Part shown: piece after piece, positions 1 through 7,383 of the stretch
How the letters are laid out: each line of letters begins with the position of its first letter
Numbering within the stretch: position 1 is the first letter of the stretch
Assembly: GCA_028697715.1 (NCBI GenBank)
Contig: JAQVDS010000027.1
Span: 1-35,310, forward strand
Direction: 5' to 3'
DNA from: Acidithiobacillus sp.
Lineage (GTDB): Bacteria; Pseudomonadota; Gammaproteobacteria; Acidithiobacillales; Acidithiobacillaceae
Length of the DNA: 35,310 nucleotides
Program-made: the position numbers and the translations under genes
Notes under the pieces: model-generated
The model's input: only the letters and a program-made list of their open reading frames with translations
What the model was told of the DNA's origin: nothing
Databases searched by the model: none

Positions 1-103
1 CCCCTGCAAGACTCGCTTCCGGCTGGCGGGCTCCGCCTTTGCCGGGAGGGTGTCGAACCCTCTGGGTCACAATAAAAGGTTTCCGTTACATCCATCCTCC
101 TTT

Positions 104-217
104 TCAGGGCTTAGCCTGTCGCAAGCTAGTACCACGAACGGCGTGGATGATGCCGCACGCGCCCCGCGACAGTTGTCCCAAGGTTCGGAGTTCCTGCGTG
201 CACTGCCTTTGCTCCAT
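104..217 (-). CDS. Short FeoA-like reading frame, possibly truncated
   Basis: This 37-codon frame begins at an ATG with GGGAG about 6 nt upstream and lies just downstream of the Fur-type promoter. Its middle reads LRTLGQLSRGACGIIHAVRG, which resembles the start of FeoA, the small SH3-like partner of the ferrous iron permease FeoB (family pattern: L..L..G..G.I..V.G...LRQRL..LG). The stop comes where the conserved RL..LG..PG segment should follow, and I see no clean continuation in the other frames. It may be a frameshifted or decayed feoA, a short leader peptide, or chance. The region 1-103 beyond it shows no gene I can support. Confidence 0.3.
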   Translation of the reverse strand: MEQRQCTQELRTLGQLSRGACGIIHAVRGTSLRQAKP

Positions 218-247
218 GATCGCTCCCGTCAAGTCCCTCTGAGCACG

Positions 248-276
248 ATTCTATTAAATGAGAATCGTTCTTGCAA
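248..276 (-). promoter_or_regulatory. Leftward sigma70-type promoter with Fur-box-like operator
   Basis: On the minus strand a -35 TTGCAA (276-271) and a -10 TAGAAT (253-248) are separated by exactly 17 bp. The spacer holds TGAGAATCGTTCTT read on the plus strand (259-272), close to the Fur consensus GATAATGATAATCATTATC. A 7-bp inverted repeat CGATTCT/AGAATCG (246-252 and 261-267) overlaps the -10. An operator inside the promoter spacer is the classic arrangement for iron repression. The consensus is known; binding by Fur here is inferred. Transcription would run left, away from rimO, out of the window. Confidence 0.55.
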
Positions 277-293
277 CGTCTCTCAACGCGAGG

Positions 294-1625
294 TTAGTCG
301 ATTATGGCAAACAGGTCATATTCATCGGCATCGCAGATGCGCACGTGCAGACGCTCCCCCACCCGTCGCCCCTGGGCGTTCTGTAGATGCACCACGCCGT
401 CGATTTCCGGAGCGTCGGCATGACTGCGGGCCACGGCGCTGCCGTCGGGGTGGATCGCGTCGATGAGCACTTCGCGCAGCTGGCCTACCTGCTGGCGCAA
501 ACGGGCAGTACTGATCTCCTGTTGTTCCGCCATGAAGCGGGCGCGACGTTCCTCGCGCACGGACTCGGGAACGGAATCCGGCAAGGCATTCGCAGCAGCG
601 CCGTCCACCGGGGAATAGGCAAAGCAGCCGACCCGGTCGAGTTGCGCAGCGCGCAGAAAATCGAGCAGTTCCGCAAACTCCGTTTCCGTCTCACCGGGAA
701 ATCCGACAATGAAGGTACTGCGGATGGTCAAGTCCGGCACAGCGGCGCGCCAGCCCTGAATCCGCTCCAGGGTACGCTCGGCCGCCGCCGGCCTCCGCAT
801 GGCCTTGAGGATATGCGGGCTGCCATGCTGCAGGGGCACATCCAGGTAAGGAAGGACCTTGCCCGCCGCCATCAGGGGGAGCAGCTCGTCGATGTGCGGA
901 TAGGGATAGACGTAATGCAGCCGCACCCAGGCCCCCAATTCACCGAGCGCGGCACAGAGGTCCGTGATCCGGGTCTTGAGCGGACGACCCTGGTGAAAGG
1001 CCGTGCGGTATTTGCGGTCCACGCCGTAGGCACCGGTGTCCTGGGAAATCACCAGCAACTCCTGCACCCCGCTCGCCACCAGAGCCTCCGCCTCACGCAG
1101 GATGGCGTTGGGATCGCGGCTGACGAGTTTGCCGCGCATGCTGGGGATGATGCAGAAGCTGCAGGACTGATTGCAGCCCTCGGAGATCTTCAGATAAGCA
1201 TAATGGGGCGGGGTGAGGCGCAGCCCTTGGGGTGGCACCAAGTCATCGAAAGGATCGTGGGCCGGCGGCAGCGCTTCGTGGATCGCCTCCAGCACCGCGC
1301 TGTTCTCCTGCGGCCCGGTGACCGCCAGCACCTTGGGATGGACCTTGCGCACGAATTCGCCCTGGTCCTTTGCACCCAGACAGCCGGTGACGACCACCCG
1401 ACCATTCTCCTGCAGGGCCTCAGCAATCGCCTCCAGGGACTCCTCTACCGCCGCGTCGATGAAGCCGCAGGTGTTAACCACCACCAGATCGGCGCCGGCA
1501 TAGTCGCCGACCATCTGATAACCCTCGGCACGCAATTGGGTGAGGATGCGCTCGCTGTCCACCGTTGCTTTCGGACAACCAAGGCTGACGAAGCCGACTT
1601 TGGGGACCGCTCTCGCCGCCTTCAA
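294..1625 (-). CDS. rimO: Ribosomal protein S12 methylthiotransferase RimO
   Basis: RimO is a radical-SAM enzyme that adds a methylthio group to the conserved aspartate of ribosomal protein S12. From the proposed start the protein has 443 residues, against 441 in E. coli. The N-terminal UPF0004 domain has cysteines at about 17, 53 and 82 (SLGCPK, NTCGF, TGCLG) that bind the auxiliary [4Fe-4S] cluster. The radical-SAM triad CxxxCxxC is at 151-158 within the RimO-type segment [21 protein letters not shown]-terminal TRAM domain follows. The open frame runs further upstream, but the extra residues are unlike the family. The TTG at 1625 overlaps the TGA of the upstream Nfu-type gene by four bases (TTGA) and gives the family length, so translation is probably coupled to it. 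Confidence 0.95.
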   Translation of the reverse strand: MKAARAVPKVGFVSLGCPKATVDSERILTQLRAEGYQMVGDYAGADLVVVNTCGFIDAAVEESLEAIAEALQENGRVVVTGCLGAKDQGEFVRKVHPKVLAVTGPQENSAVLEAIHEALPPAHDPFDDLVPPQGLRLTPPHYAYLKISEGCNQSCSFCIIPSMRGKLVSRDPNAILREAEALVASGVQELLVISQDTGAYGVDRKYRTAFHQGRPLKTRITDLCAALGELGAWVRLHYVYPYPHIDELLPLMAAGKVLPYLDVPLQHGSPHILKAMRRPAAAERTLERIQGWRAAVPDLTIRSTFIVGFPGETETEFAELLDFLRAAQLDRVGCFAYSPVDGAAANALPDSVPESVREERRARFMAEQQEISTARLRQQVGQLREVLIDAIHPDGSAVARSHADAPEIDGVVHLQNAQGRRVGERLHVRICDADEYDLFAIID

Positions 1626-1996
1626 AAGGTGTTGCTCACGCTGGCGACGCCGGGGACCGCCCCGACAATCTTCTCCACCACCTGTTGCAGGTCGATGACG
1701 GCGTTGGGGCAACCGGCACAGGCCCCTTTCATGCGCACCCGCACATCACGCTCGGCGATTTCTACTAGCTCGATATCGCCGCCATCGCGGTTGAGAATGC
1801 GCCGCACCGCAGCGACCGCTTCCGCCACTGCTTGCGGGTCAGGCAGGGGATCGTTGGGACCAAACTCGCGCTTGCGGCCGATAAGGCGCTGTGCCATCGC
1901 CTGGGCGTGGGCGATCTTGGCTGCGGCGACGGGATCGCTTTCCTCGAGGATGTCCAGTTCCTCTTCGGTGTAAAATCGGACGGGGGTTCTTTCCAT
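1622..1996 (-). CDS. NifU C-terminal domain (Nfu-type) iron-sulfur carrier
   Basis: This protein of about 124 residues carries a C-terminal Nfu domain: [12 protein letters not shown], then GACAGCPNA with the CxxC pair that holds a transferable [4Fe-4S] cluster. Nfu proteins deliver clusters to apo-enzymes, including radical-SAM methylthiotransferases. The N-terminal 45 residues (acidic, then helical) are not a NfuA A-type domain, so this is a short Nfu and not E. coli NfuA. Start choice: GAGGTGA (2011-2005), an almost full anti-16S match, lies 8 nt before the ATG at 1996; the ATG at 2005 sits inside that site. The gene lies between a folM-like gene and rimO with near-zero spacing, suggesting an Fe-S donor and client in one operon. 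Confidence 0.88.
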   Translation of the reverse strand: MERTPVRFYTEEELDILEESDPVAAAKIAHAQAMAQRLIGRKREFGPNDPLPDPQAVAEAVAAVRRILNRDGGDIELVEIAERDVRVRMKGACAGCPNAVIDLQQVVEKIVGAVPGVASVSNTF

Positions 1997-2009
1997 AGGG
2001 CTCATCACC

Positions 2010-2762
2010 TCAATATAACATGCGCCCGCCGTCCACGACGATGTTCTGCCCCGTTACATAGGGCGCATCGAAGAGCAGCCAGGCGACCGCCCGGGCAACG
2101 TCGCCGGGATCCCCCTCGCGTTTGAGGGCGGTGCGGGCGAGGAGTCCGGCGCGGTCACCATCCGGAGGATCTTTGCCCTCCGCCCAAAGGACCACTCCCG
2201 GAGAGACACTATTGACGCGTACCTCTGGCCCCAGCTCCTTGGCCAAGGCGCGAGTCAGCGCCAACAGACCGGCCTTGCTGACGCTGTAGGGAAGATAGCC
2301 ACGCAGGGGAATCTCGCCATGCACATCGCCAATATTGACGATGGCCCCAGTTTGCGCACGCAGCAGGGGCCAAGCGGCCCGACTCAAGAACAGCGGCGCA
2401 CGAATGTGGATCGCCTCCATCTCCTGCCAGTCCTCCAGACGCAACCCGGAGAAGGGCGCCGGACGATACAGAGAGGCGTTGTTGACCAATCCGTCGAGGC
2501 GGCCGAAACGGCCCTGCACCTGCTGCAGCAGACGGTCGGGGGCACTCGCTTCGCGCAGATCGGCGCAGAACAGTTCCACTGCCGTTGCGAACTCCTGCCG
2601 CAAGGCGGTCGCCAAGGCTTCGGCCTCCGGCCGCGATCGTCTATAGTGGAGGGCCAGCTCGCAGCCTTGCGCGGCGAGTTCGCGGGCAATCGCCGCTCCC
2701 ACGCGACGTGCGCCACCCGTGAGGAGAACGACCTTTCCCGAAGCCTGCACCAGGAGTTCCAT
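2010..2762 (-). CDS. Short-chain dehydrogenase, pteridine reductase (FolM/PTR1)-like
   Basis: This is an SDR oxidoreductase of about 250 residues. It has the NADPH-binding TGGARRVGAAIA loop, whose TGxxxRxG form with a basic pair is typical of pteridine reductases; NNAS after strand 4; an active-site YSVSK (Tyr-x-x-x-Lys); and the ending TGQNIVVDGGRML. The stretch from LVNNAS to SPGVVLW, with the DVH motif near the active site, is the FolM/PTR1 pattern, so reduction of dihydrobiopterin- or dihydromonapterin-type pterins is likely. The frame is open upstream to 2888, but homology starts at MELLVQASGKVVLLTGG. No ribosome site is visible before ATG 2762, and this ATG overlaps the start of the divergent gene, so the true start is unsure. 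Confidence 0.85.
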   Translation of the reverse strand: MELLVQASGKVVLLTGGARRVGAAIARELAAQGCELALHYRRSRPEAEALATALRQEFATAVELFCADLREASAPDRLLQQVQGRFGRLDGLVNNASLYRPAPFSGLRLEDWQEMEAIHIRAPLFLSRAAWPLLRAQTGAIVNIGDVHGEIPLRGYLPYSVSKAGLLALTRALAKELGPEVRVNSVSPGVVLWAEGKDPPDGDRAGLLARTALKREGDPGDVARAVAWLLFDAPYVTGQNIVVDGGRMLY

Positions 2763-3891
2763 GCAACCAAAACGAAGTGGGGTTGTAACCCAATCGCCTG
2801 CAGGGCGCAAGGCATCTACCTTGCCGGCGCCGGATCCCGCAGCCCAGGCCCACAGCCTGACCCTGCAAGAGGAAATTCGCGTCCGCATCGCCGCCGCAGG
2901 GGGATGGATTTCCTTCGTCGAGTATATGGAAATGGCCCTCTATGCCCCGGGTAAAGGCTATTACATGGCCGGTCAGCGGCGCTTTGGCCCGGCCGGAGAC
3001 TTCGTCACCGCGCCCGAGCTGGGTGCGGTGCTGGGACGCGTCCTCGCCCGCACCCTCGCGCCCCATTCCGGGCGCGACGGCATCCTCGAATTGGGTGGCG
3101 GTAGTGGAGCCCTCGCTGCGCAGGTCCATGATGTTCTGCCCCAAGTCCCATACCACATTCTGGAACCCAGTCCCGACCTGCAGGCGCAGCAGCGTGCTCG
3201 CTGTCCGGCGCTGCAGCATCTGCAGCGGCTCCCAACCGAGTGGCATGGCGTCTTCCTCGCCAATGAGGTGCTCGATGCCATGCCCGTCGCCGTCGTCGAA
3301 AAGATGGCAGATGGTACCCTGCGCGAGATGGGGGTGGTGGCAGATGCCAACGGCTTTGCCTGGGCTCCCGCGTCCCAGCCTCTCCCCAGGCCCTTGCTGG
3401 AGCCTCTTCGACCGTATGTCGCCAAATGGCCCGTCGGCTACCGCAGCGAAGTCTGTCCGGCAGCGACGGCGTGGATGCACAGTCTGGCCGCGCGCCTGCA
3501 GCAGGGCCGCATCCTCCTCATCGACTACGGCCAGGAGGCGGCGGCCTATTACCAGCCGCAGCGCTACCTGGGCAGCCTGCGCGCATACTATCGTCATCAC
3601 CTTCTGGAGGATCCCTTCTACTGGCCGGGGCTTTGTGATCTGACCGCCGACGTCAATTTTTCCGCCATCATGGCAGCGGCCGTGGCGGAAGGTCTGCAAA
3701 TTGCTTGGTATGGCCCCCTCGCGCGCTTTCTCGTCACCCACGGCCTGCCGGAGGTCTATGCCGAGCTCGAGGCACAGGCCAGCCCAGAGCAGCGCCTTGC
3801 GTTGAACAACGAAGTCAAGATACTCACCCTGCCGCAGGAGATGGGAGAGCGTTTTCAGGTATTGATTCTTGAGAAAGGAGAGCCAGCATGA
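2761..3891 (+). CDS. MidA/NDUFAF7-family class I SAM-dependent methyltransferase
   Basis: This 376-residue protein belongs to the MidA family; human NDUFAF7 methylates an arginine of a complex I subunit. Visible hallmarks are the N-terminal GGWISFVEYMEMALYAPGKGYY, the GDFVTAPE segment, motif I LELGGGSGALAAQ, LANEVLDAMPV, and the late LLIDYGQ and DLTADVNF blocks. The bacterial substrate is unknown; a respiratory chain role is inference from the mitochondrial relative. Start: ATG 2761 has AGGAG (2752-2756) upstream. TTG 2821 with AAGG is an alternative that would clear the overlap with the divergent folM-like gene. The stop overlaps the next ATG by four bases (ATGA). Confidence 0.88.
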   Translation: MQPKRSGVVTQSPAGRKASTLPAPDPAAQAHSLTLQEEIRVRIAAAGGWISFVEYMEMALYAPGKGYYMAGQRRFGPAGDFVTAPELGAVLGRVLARTLAPHSGRDGILELGGGSGALAAQVHDVLPQVPYHILEPSPDLQAQQRARCPALQHLQRLPTEWHGVFLANEVLDAMPVAVVEKMADGTLREMGVVADANGFAWAPASQPLPRPLLEPLRPYVAKWPVGYRSEVCPAATAWMHSLAARLQQGRILLIDYGQEAAAYYQPQRYLGSLRAYYRHHLLEDPFYWPGLCDLTADVNFSAIMAAAVAEGLQIAWYGPLARFLVTHGLPEVYAELEAQASPEQRLALNNEVKILTLPQEMGERFQVLILEKGEPA

Positions 3892-4235
3892 GCATTACCG
3901 TCTATGGCATTGCCAACTGCAACACCATGAAAAAGGCCTTCGCCTGGTTGCATGAGCACGGGGTGGCCTATGCATTCCACGACTACAAGAAGGCCGGGGT
4001 ACCAGAAACAGCCCTGCGGCATTGGGCGGCGGAACTCGGCTGGGAGGCGTTGATCAATCGCCGCGGCACTACCTGGCGCCGCCTGAGCGAAGCACAGCGC
4101 GCGGTCGCCGATGCGGATGCCGCGATCGCCTTGGCTCTGGCCAACCCCAGCCTGATTCGCCGCCCCATCGTACAGAGGGATGAGGATCTCTTGCTCGGCT
4201 TCGACCCCGAAGAATGGGCGGCACGCCTCGTTTGA
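3888..4235 (+). CDS. ArsC/Spx-family thioredoxin-fold protein (YffB-like)
   Basis: This is a 115-residue arsenate reductase-like protein. The N-terminal YGIANCNTMKKAFAWL resembles the YffB group, with a single cysteine at the ArsC catalytic position followed by an NTMKKA helix. HDYKKAG, INRRGTTWRRL and the C-terminal LIRRPIV block are family features. YffB-type proteins are thiol oxidoreductases of unclear substrate; true arsenate reduction is not shown by the sequence. The start has AAAGGAG upstream and overlaps the methyltransferase stop by four bases, so the two are co-translated. Confidence 0.88.
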   Translation: MSITVYGIANCNTMKKAFAWLHEHGVAYAFHDYKKAGVPETALRHWAAELGWEALINRRGTTWRRLSEAQRAVADADAAIALALANPSLIRRPIVQRDEDLLLGFDPEEWAARLV

Positions 4236-4274
4236 ACTAGAATTGTGAAAAATATGCATAGGTTGGAGGCAATG

Positions 4275-4604
4275 ATGGCGGCAACGGAGCGGGTAGTAGT
4301 GCTAATGAGCAGTGAACAAAAGGCGCAACTGCAGAGTCGGGCGCGAGCAGCACATCTTTCCCTCGCGGACTATGTGCGCCGCAAGGCCCTTGATGAGGAT
4401 GCCACCCTCGAGGCGCTCTTGCAGGAGTTGTCGGCATCAACGGCACAAGCGCGGCAGGCGTTGGAGCGCACCTTGACCCATCTGCAGGCAGAACGCGAGC
4501 AGCGCGCCAAAGACATCGAGAGCCTGCGTGCCCAGTTGCGCGCAGAGTATAGCCAGCTCAATCCCGAGCAACTCCCCTCCCTGCTGGCGCCGTTGCATTC
4601 ATGA
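4275..4604 (+). CDS. Small coiled-coil protein with ribbon-helix-helix-like N terminus
   Basis: This 109-residue protein is of unknown function. Residues 7-35 (VVVLMSSEQKAQLQ...SLADYVRRKAL) look like a strand-helix-helix unit of the ribbon-helix-helix type. The rest is a long heptad-rich helix (LEALLQELSASTAQARQALERTLTHL) that predicts a coiled coil. Start: GGAGG (4265-4269) is 5 nt before ATG 4275; earlier in-frame starts at 4245 and 4272 are less well placed. Its stop overlaps the next small gene by four bases. DNA binding is only a possibility. Confidence 0.65.
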   Translation: MAATERVVVLMSSEQKAQLQSRARAAHLSLADYVRRKALDEDATLEALLQELSASTAQARQALERTLTHLQAEREQRAKDIESLRAQLRAEYSQLNPEQLPSLLAPLHS

Positions 4605-4795
4605 GCACTCTCAACGACGTACTCAAGGGCATCCGCGAGACTATCCTGCTCAACGAACGCATCACGCGTCTCAGTGAAGAAGTAGAGCAGATGGCAGAAC
4701 GGGAGCGAGACCTCAGCCTGCGCATGGTACGTGTAGAGACCTTCCTCGAATTTTTGCGTCCGGCACTTCGGCGCTTGCCACCCAACGACACTTGA
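4601..4795 (+). CDS. 64-residue coiled-coil protein of unknown function
   Basis: The ATG overlaps the stop of the preceding coiled-coil gene (ATGA), which supports it as real. The sequence is almost wholly one amphipathic helix (NERITRLSEEVEQMAERERDLSLRMVRVETFLEFLRP). A fixed gene pair with opposite-length coiled coils suggests the products bind each other. I do not recognise the family. It ends 7 nt before the convergent hemN stop, and no terminator is visible between them. Confidence 0.6.
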   Translation: MSTLNDVLKGIRETILLNERITRLSEEVEQMAERERDLSLRMVRVETFLEFLRPALRRLPPNDT

Positions 4796-4802
4796 ACCTT
4801 CT

Positions 4803-6185
4803 CTAAATCACCCGCGAGAACTGCGTCTGGCTGCGCCCCAGGTAGGCGTCGAAGGCCATGCACACGTGGCGCACCAACAGGCGTCCTGCCGGGAGCACGG
4901 TGATGCTACCTTCGTCCAAGGTAATCAGCCCATCGCGCGCCAAAGCCTCCAGGGTCCTGCGACTCTCGGCAAAATAGCGCCAGAAATCGATGCCATGTCG
5001 CGCCTCGATAGCCGCAACATCGAGGCGAAAATCACAGATCAGGCGGGTGATCACCTCCCGGCGCAGCAGGTCGTCAGCCGTCAGGCGTAGCCCCCGTTCC
5101 ACCGGCAGCTGTCCGGCATCCACTACCGCTCCCCAGGCCTCCAGGTCCTTGCGGTTTTGGCTGTAACTCGGGCCAACCATGGCAATGGCGCTCATGCCAA
5201 AGGCCAGCAGGTCGGCATTGGAGTGGGTAGAATACCCCTGAAAATTCCGGTAGAGCTGGCCCTGTAGTTGCGCCCGGGTGAGCTCGTCCTCGGGCAGAGC
5301 AAAATGATCCATACCGATATAGACATACCCAGCAGCCTCCAGGGCCCCGATGCTCTGCTGCAGGATCTCCAGTTTCTGCGCCGGGCTAGGCAGCTCCTCG
5401 GCACGAATGCGCCGCTGCGGCGGGAAGCGCTCGGGCAGATGGGCATAATTGAACAGGGACAGGCGATCCGGGCGCAAGGAGATGATTTGCGCCAGGGTTT
5501 CGGCAAAACTCTGCGGGCTTTGCAAGGGCAGTCCGTAGATCAGATCGAGACTGATGGAGCGATAGCCCAGGCTGCGCGCCTCCTGTATCAGCTCTGCCAC
5601 CAGATTCAGGCTTTGCTCGCGATGTACCGCCTTCTGCACCGCCGGATCGAGATCCTGTACCCCCATGCTCAGACGATTCCAGCCACGGCTACGCAGCAGG
5701 GCCAATACTCCCGGTTCGATGGCGCGCGGGTCGACCTCGATCCCATACTCGCCGGTATCGTCATCGAGCAGACGGAACTGCGCCTGGATGCCGTCCACCA
5801 GACGCTCCAGGTCCGCACGCAAGAGAAAGGTGGGGGTACCACCACCAAAATGCAGTTGGGTGACTGGGCGCTGCGCATCGATATCGCGCCGGGTCAGAGC
5901 CATTTCCCGCAGCAGGCGCTCCACATAAGGCTGGCCCCATTCCCGGTGCCGCGTCACCACCTTGGTGCAGGCGCAGTAAAAACACAGATGCTCGCAAAAG
6001 GGAATGTGAAAGTACAAAGACAAGGGTTTGCCGCTGGCGTTACTCGCGCGCAGCTCCGCCCGCAAGGCGCTTTCATCGAACTCCGCTGCGAATTGCGGTG
6101 CCGTAGGGTAGGAGGTATAGCGCGGCCCTGGCCGGTCATAGCGCTGGATCAGATCGATATCGAAAAGTACCGTTTCCGTGCCCAT
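4803..6185 (-). CDS. hemN: Oxygen-independent coproporphyrinogen III dehydrogenase
   Basis: HemN is a radical-SAM enzyme that converts coproporphyrinogen III to protoporphyrinogen IX without oxygen in haem synthesis. The 460-residue length fits E. coli HemN (457). PGPRYTSYPTAPQF near the N terminus and the cluster motif C64-x3-C68-x2-C71-x-C73 (CEHLCFYCAC) are characteristic, the extra cysteine being typical of true HemN as opposed to HemW. LHFGGGTPT, the SMGVQDLDPAVQKAVHR segment and a YSTHSNADLLAFGMSAI block follow. It begins 29 nt after metR on the same strand and was probably transcribed with it. Haem supply would serve the bd oxidase and other cytochromes. Confidence 0.95.
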   Translation of the reverse strand: MGTETVLFDIDLIQRYDRPGPRYTSYPTAPQFAAEFDESALRAELRASNASGKPLSLYFHIPFCEHLCFYCACTKVVTRHREWGQPYVERLLREMALTRRDIDAQRPVTQLHFGGGTPTFLLRADLERLVDGIQAQFRLLDDDTGEYGIEVDPRAIEPGVLALLRSRGWNRLSMGVQDLDPAVQKAVHREQSLNLVAELIQEARSLGYRSISLDLIYGLPLQSPQSFAETLAQIISLRPDRLSLFNYAHLPERFPPQRRIRAEELPSPAQKLEILQQSIGALEAAGYVYIGMDHFALPEDELTRAQLQGQLYRNFQGYSTHSNADLLAFGMSAIAMVGPSYSQNRKDLEAWGAVVDAGQLPVERGLRLTADDLLRREVITRLICDFRLDVAAIEARHGIDFWRYFAESRRTLEALARDGLITLDEGSITVLPAGRLLVRHVCMAFDAYLGRSQTQFSRVI

Positions 6186-6214
6186 CCCTTCTCCTCCTTA
6201 CCGACGCCCCTGTC

Positions 6215-7138
6215 CTACAAGCGGCGAATGCCGCGCAGCTCGCTGCTCGCACTGGCGCGAATCTCGCCCAGAAACGCCTGTAGATGGGGCTGTTCACTTT
6301 GCCCCTGCAAAGTGGCTGCTTCCAGATCCTGCCACAGTCCCCGCGGACCCAAGGGCAGGGCTCGTACATAGCCGCGATCACCGTAGCTGCTCACCGCCCA
6401 GGCAGGCAAGGCGGCAATCCCCTGCCCAGAGGCCACCAGCTGCAGGATGATGACCGTCAATTCCGCCTGCCGCCGTCGCCACGGCTGTACACCTGCGGGA
6501 TGCAAAAATTCCCGAAACAAGTCCAGGCGCCGGTCTTCCACCGGGTAGGTGATGACGGTCTCCTCGAGGAAATCCTCGGGCAGCAGAAAGGGGCGTTCGG
6601 CCAGGGGATGACGCGGGCTCAGCAGCGCCACCACCTCGTAGCTGAACAGGGCATGGCGCTCGATTTCGCCAGGCAGGGCCTCGGGGGCACTGAGAATGGC
6701 CAGGTCGGCCTGATAAGCGCGCAGCAGTTGCACCGGGTCCTGCTGGAATCCAGAGGCAATATCCATCTCCACGTCGGGCCAGCCGGCACGAAACTGGTCC
6801 ATGGCGGGGGTAAGCCAGTCGAAACAGGTATGGCACTCCACGGCGATACGCAATCGCCCCCCACGCCCCGAGGCGAGCCGGTGCAGCTCCTCCTGGGTGC
6901 GCCGCAGGGCCGGCAGGACCTCGCGCGCCAGGGCATAAAGCCGCTCCCCCGCCGAGCTGAGACGCAGGTTGTTGCTGCTGTCGCGATCAAAAATCTTAAT
7001 GCCGAATTCGTTTTCCAGTCCCCGAAGCTGGTGCGAGAGGGCCGACTGGGTCAGGTGCAGGCGCTGCGCCGCCGCGGCAATGCTGCCGTGTTGCAGAACG
7101 GCTTCGATGGTACGCAGCTGGCGAATCTCGATGGGCAT
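6215..7138 (-). CDS. metR: LysR-family regulator of methionine synthesis, MetR-like
   Basis: This 307-residue LysR-type regulator has an N-terminal winged helix (residues 3-60: HGSIAAAAQRLHLTQSALSHQLRGLENEFG). The effector domain opens with RIAVECHTCFDWLTPAMDQFR, the strongly conserved MetR signature, and goes on with WPDVEMDIASG and VITYPVEDRRLD. E. coli MetR binds homocysteine and activates metE and metH. Here the genes next to it are hemN (same operon) and, divergently, a phosphate-regulated porin, so no met target is visible in the window. Confidence 0.88.
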   Translation of the reverse strand: MPIEIRQLRTIEAVLQHGSIAAAAQRLHLTQSALSHQLRGLENEFGIKIFDRDSSNNLRLSSAGERLYALAREVLPALRRTQEELHRLASGRGGRLRIAVECHTCFDWLTPAMDQFRAGWPDVEMDIASGFQQDPVQLLRAYQADLAILSAPEALPGEIERHALFSYEVVALLSPRHPLAERPFLLPEDFLEETVITYPVEDRRLDLFREFLHPAGVQPWRRRQAELTVIILQLVASGQGIAALPAWAVSSYGDRGYVRALPLGPRGLWQDLEAATLQGQSEQPHLQAFLGEIRASASSELRGIRRL

Positions 7139-7208
7139 GGACGACCTTATTAGTCAAGCTATTTGCAGATCATACGCCAGCTTGTCGCAGGAGGGCAGCC
7201 ACCGACCG

Positions 7209-7264
7209 CTGTCACAAAAGTGTCATCAAAGGTTCATAAAAGTGTAACAATTCTTTGATATAGT
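7209..7264 (+). promoter_or_regulatory. Tandem PhoB boxes and -10 of the OprO/P-like porin operon
   Basis: Four 7-bp half-sites repeat every 11 bp: CTGTCAC (7209), GTGTCAT (7220), GGTTCAT (7231), GTGTAAC (7242), with AT-rich 4-nt spacers. The consensus pho box is CTGTCATAAAACTGTCAT. A -10 TATAGT lies at 7259-7264, 10 bp after the last half-site, where PhoB replaces the -35 contact. There is no good -35, as expected for a PhoB-activated promoter. Phosphate control is inferred from the sequence match. Confidence 0.85.
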
Positions 7265-7276
7265 GCGACGCACAAG

Positions 7277-7308
7277 TTGATAGTGTAAAGAGCGTATGCA
7301 ACTATCAA
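7277..7308 (+). other. 5'-end stem-loop in the porin leader
   Basis: TTGATAGT (7277-7284) and ACTATCAA (7301-7308) form a perfect 8-bp inverted repeat that starts about 6 nt after the predicted transcription start. A stem at the extreme 5' end of a long (about 110 nt) porin leader resembles stabilising leaders of ompA-type mRNAs; that role is inference. Confidence 0.4.
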
Positions 7309-7383
7309 GAATACCTTCTCCTGCCGGGGAGGGGTTCCGTTGGGCCTCTTTGCAGTATCCACCAACTGTAGAGGGAGTTAACC

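Noticed and set aside
1..103. Riboswitch in the GC-rich start of the window
   Set aside because: There is local pairing (GGCGGGCTCCGCC), but I found no conserved core of a known riboswitch on either strand.
387..1973. Long plus-strand frame of 528 codons
   Set aside because: It is fully antisense to rimO and the Nfu-type gene, which have clear family motifs; the frame has no recognisable domain.
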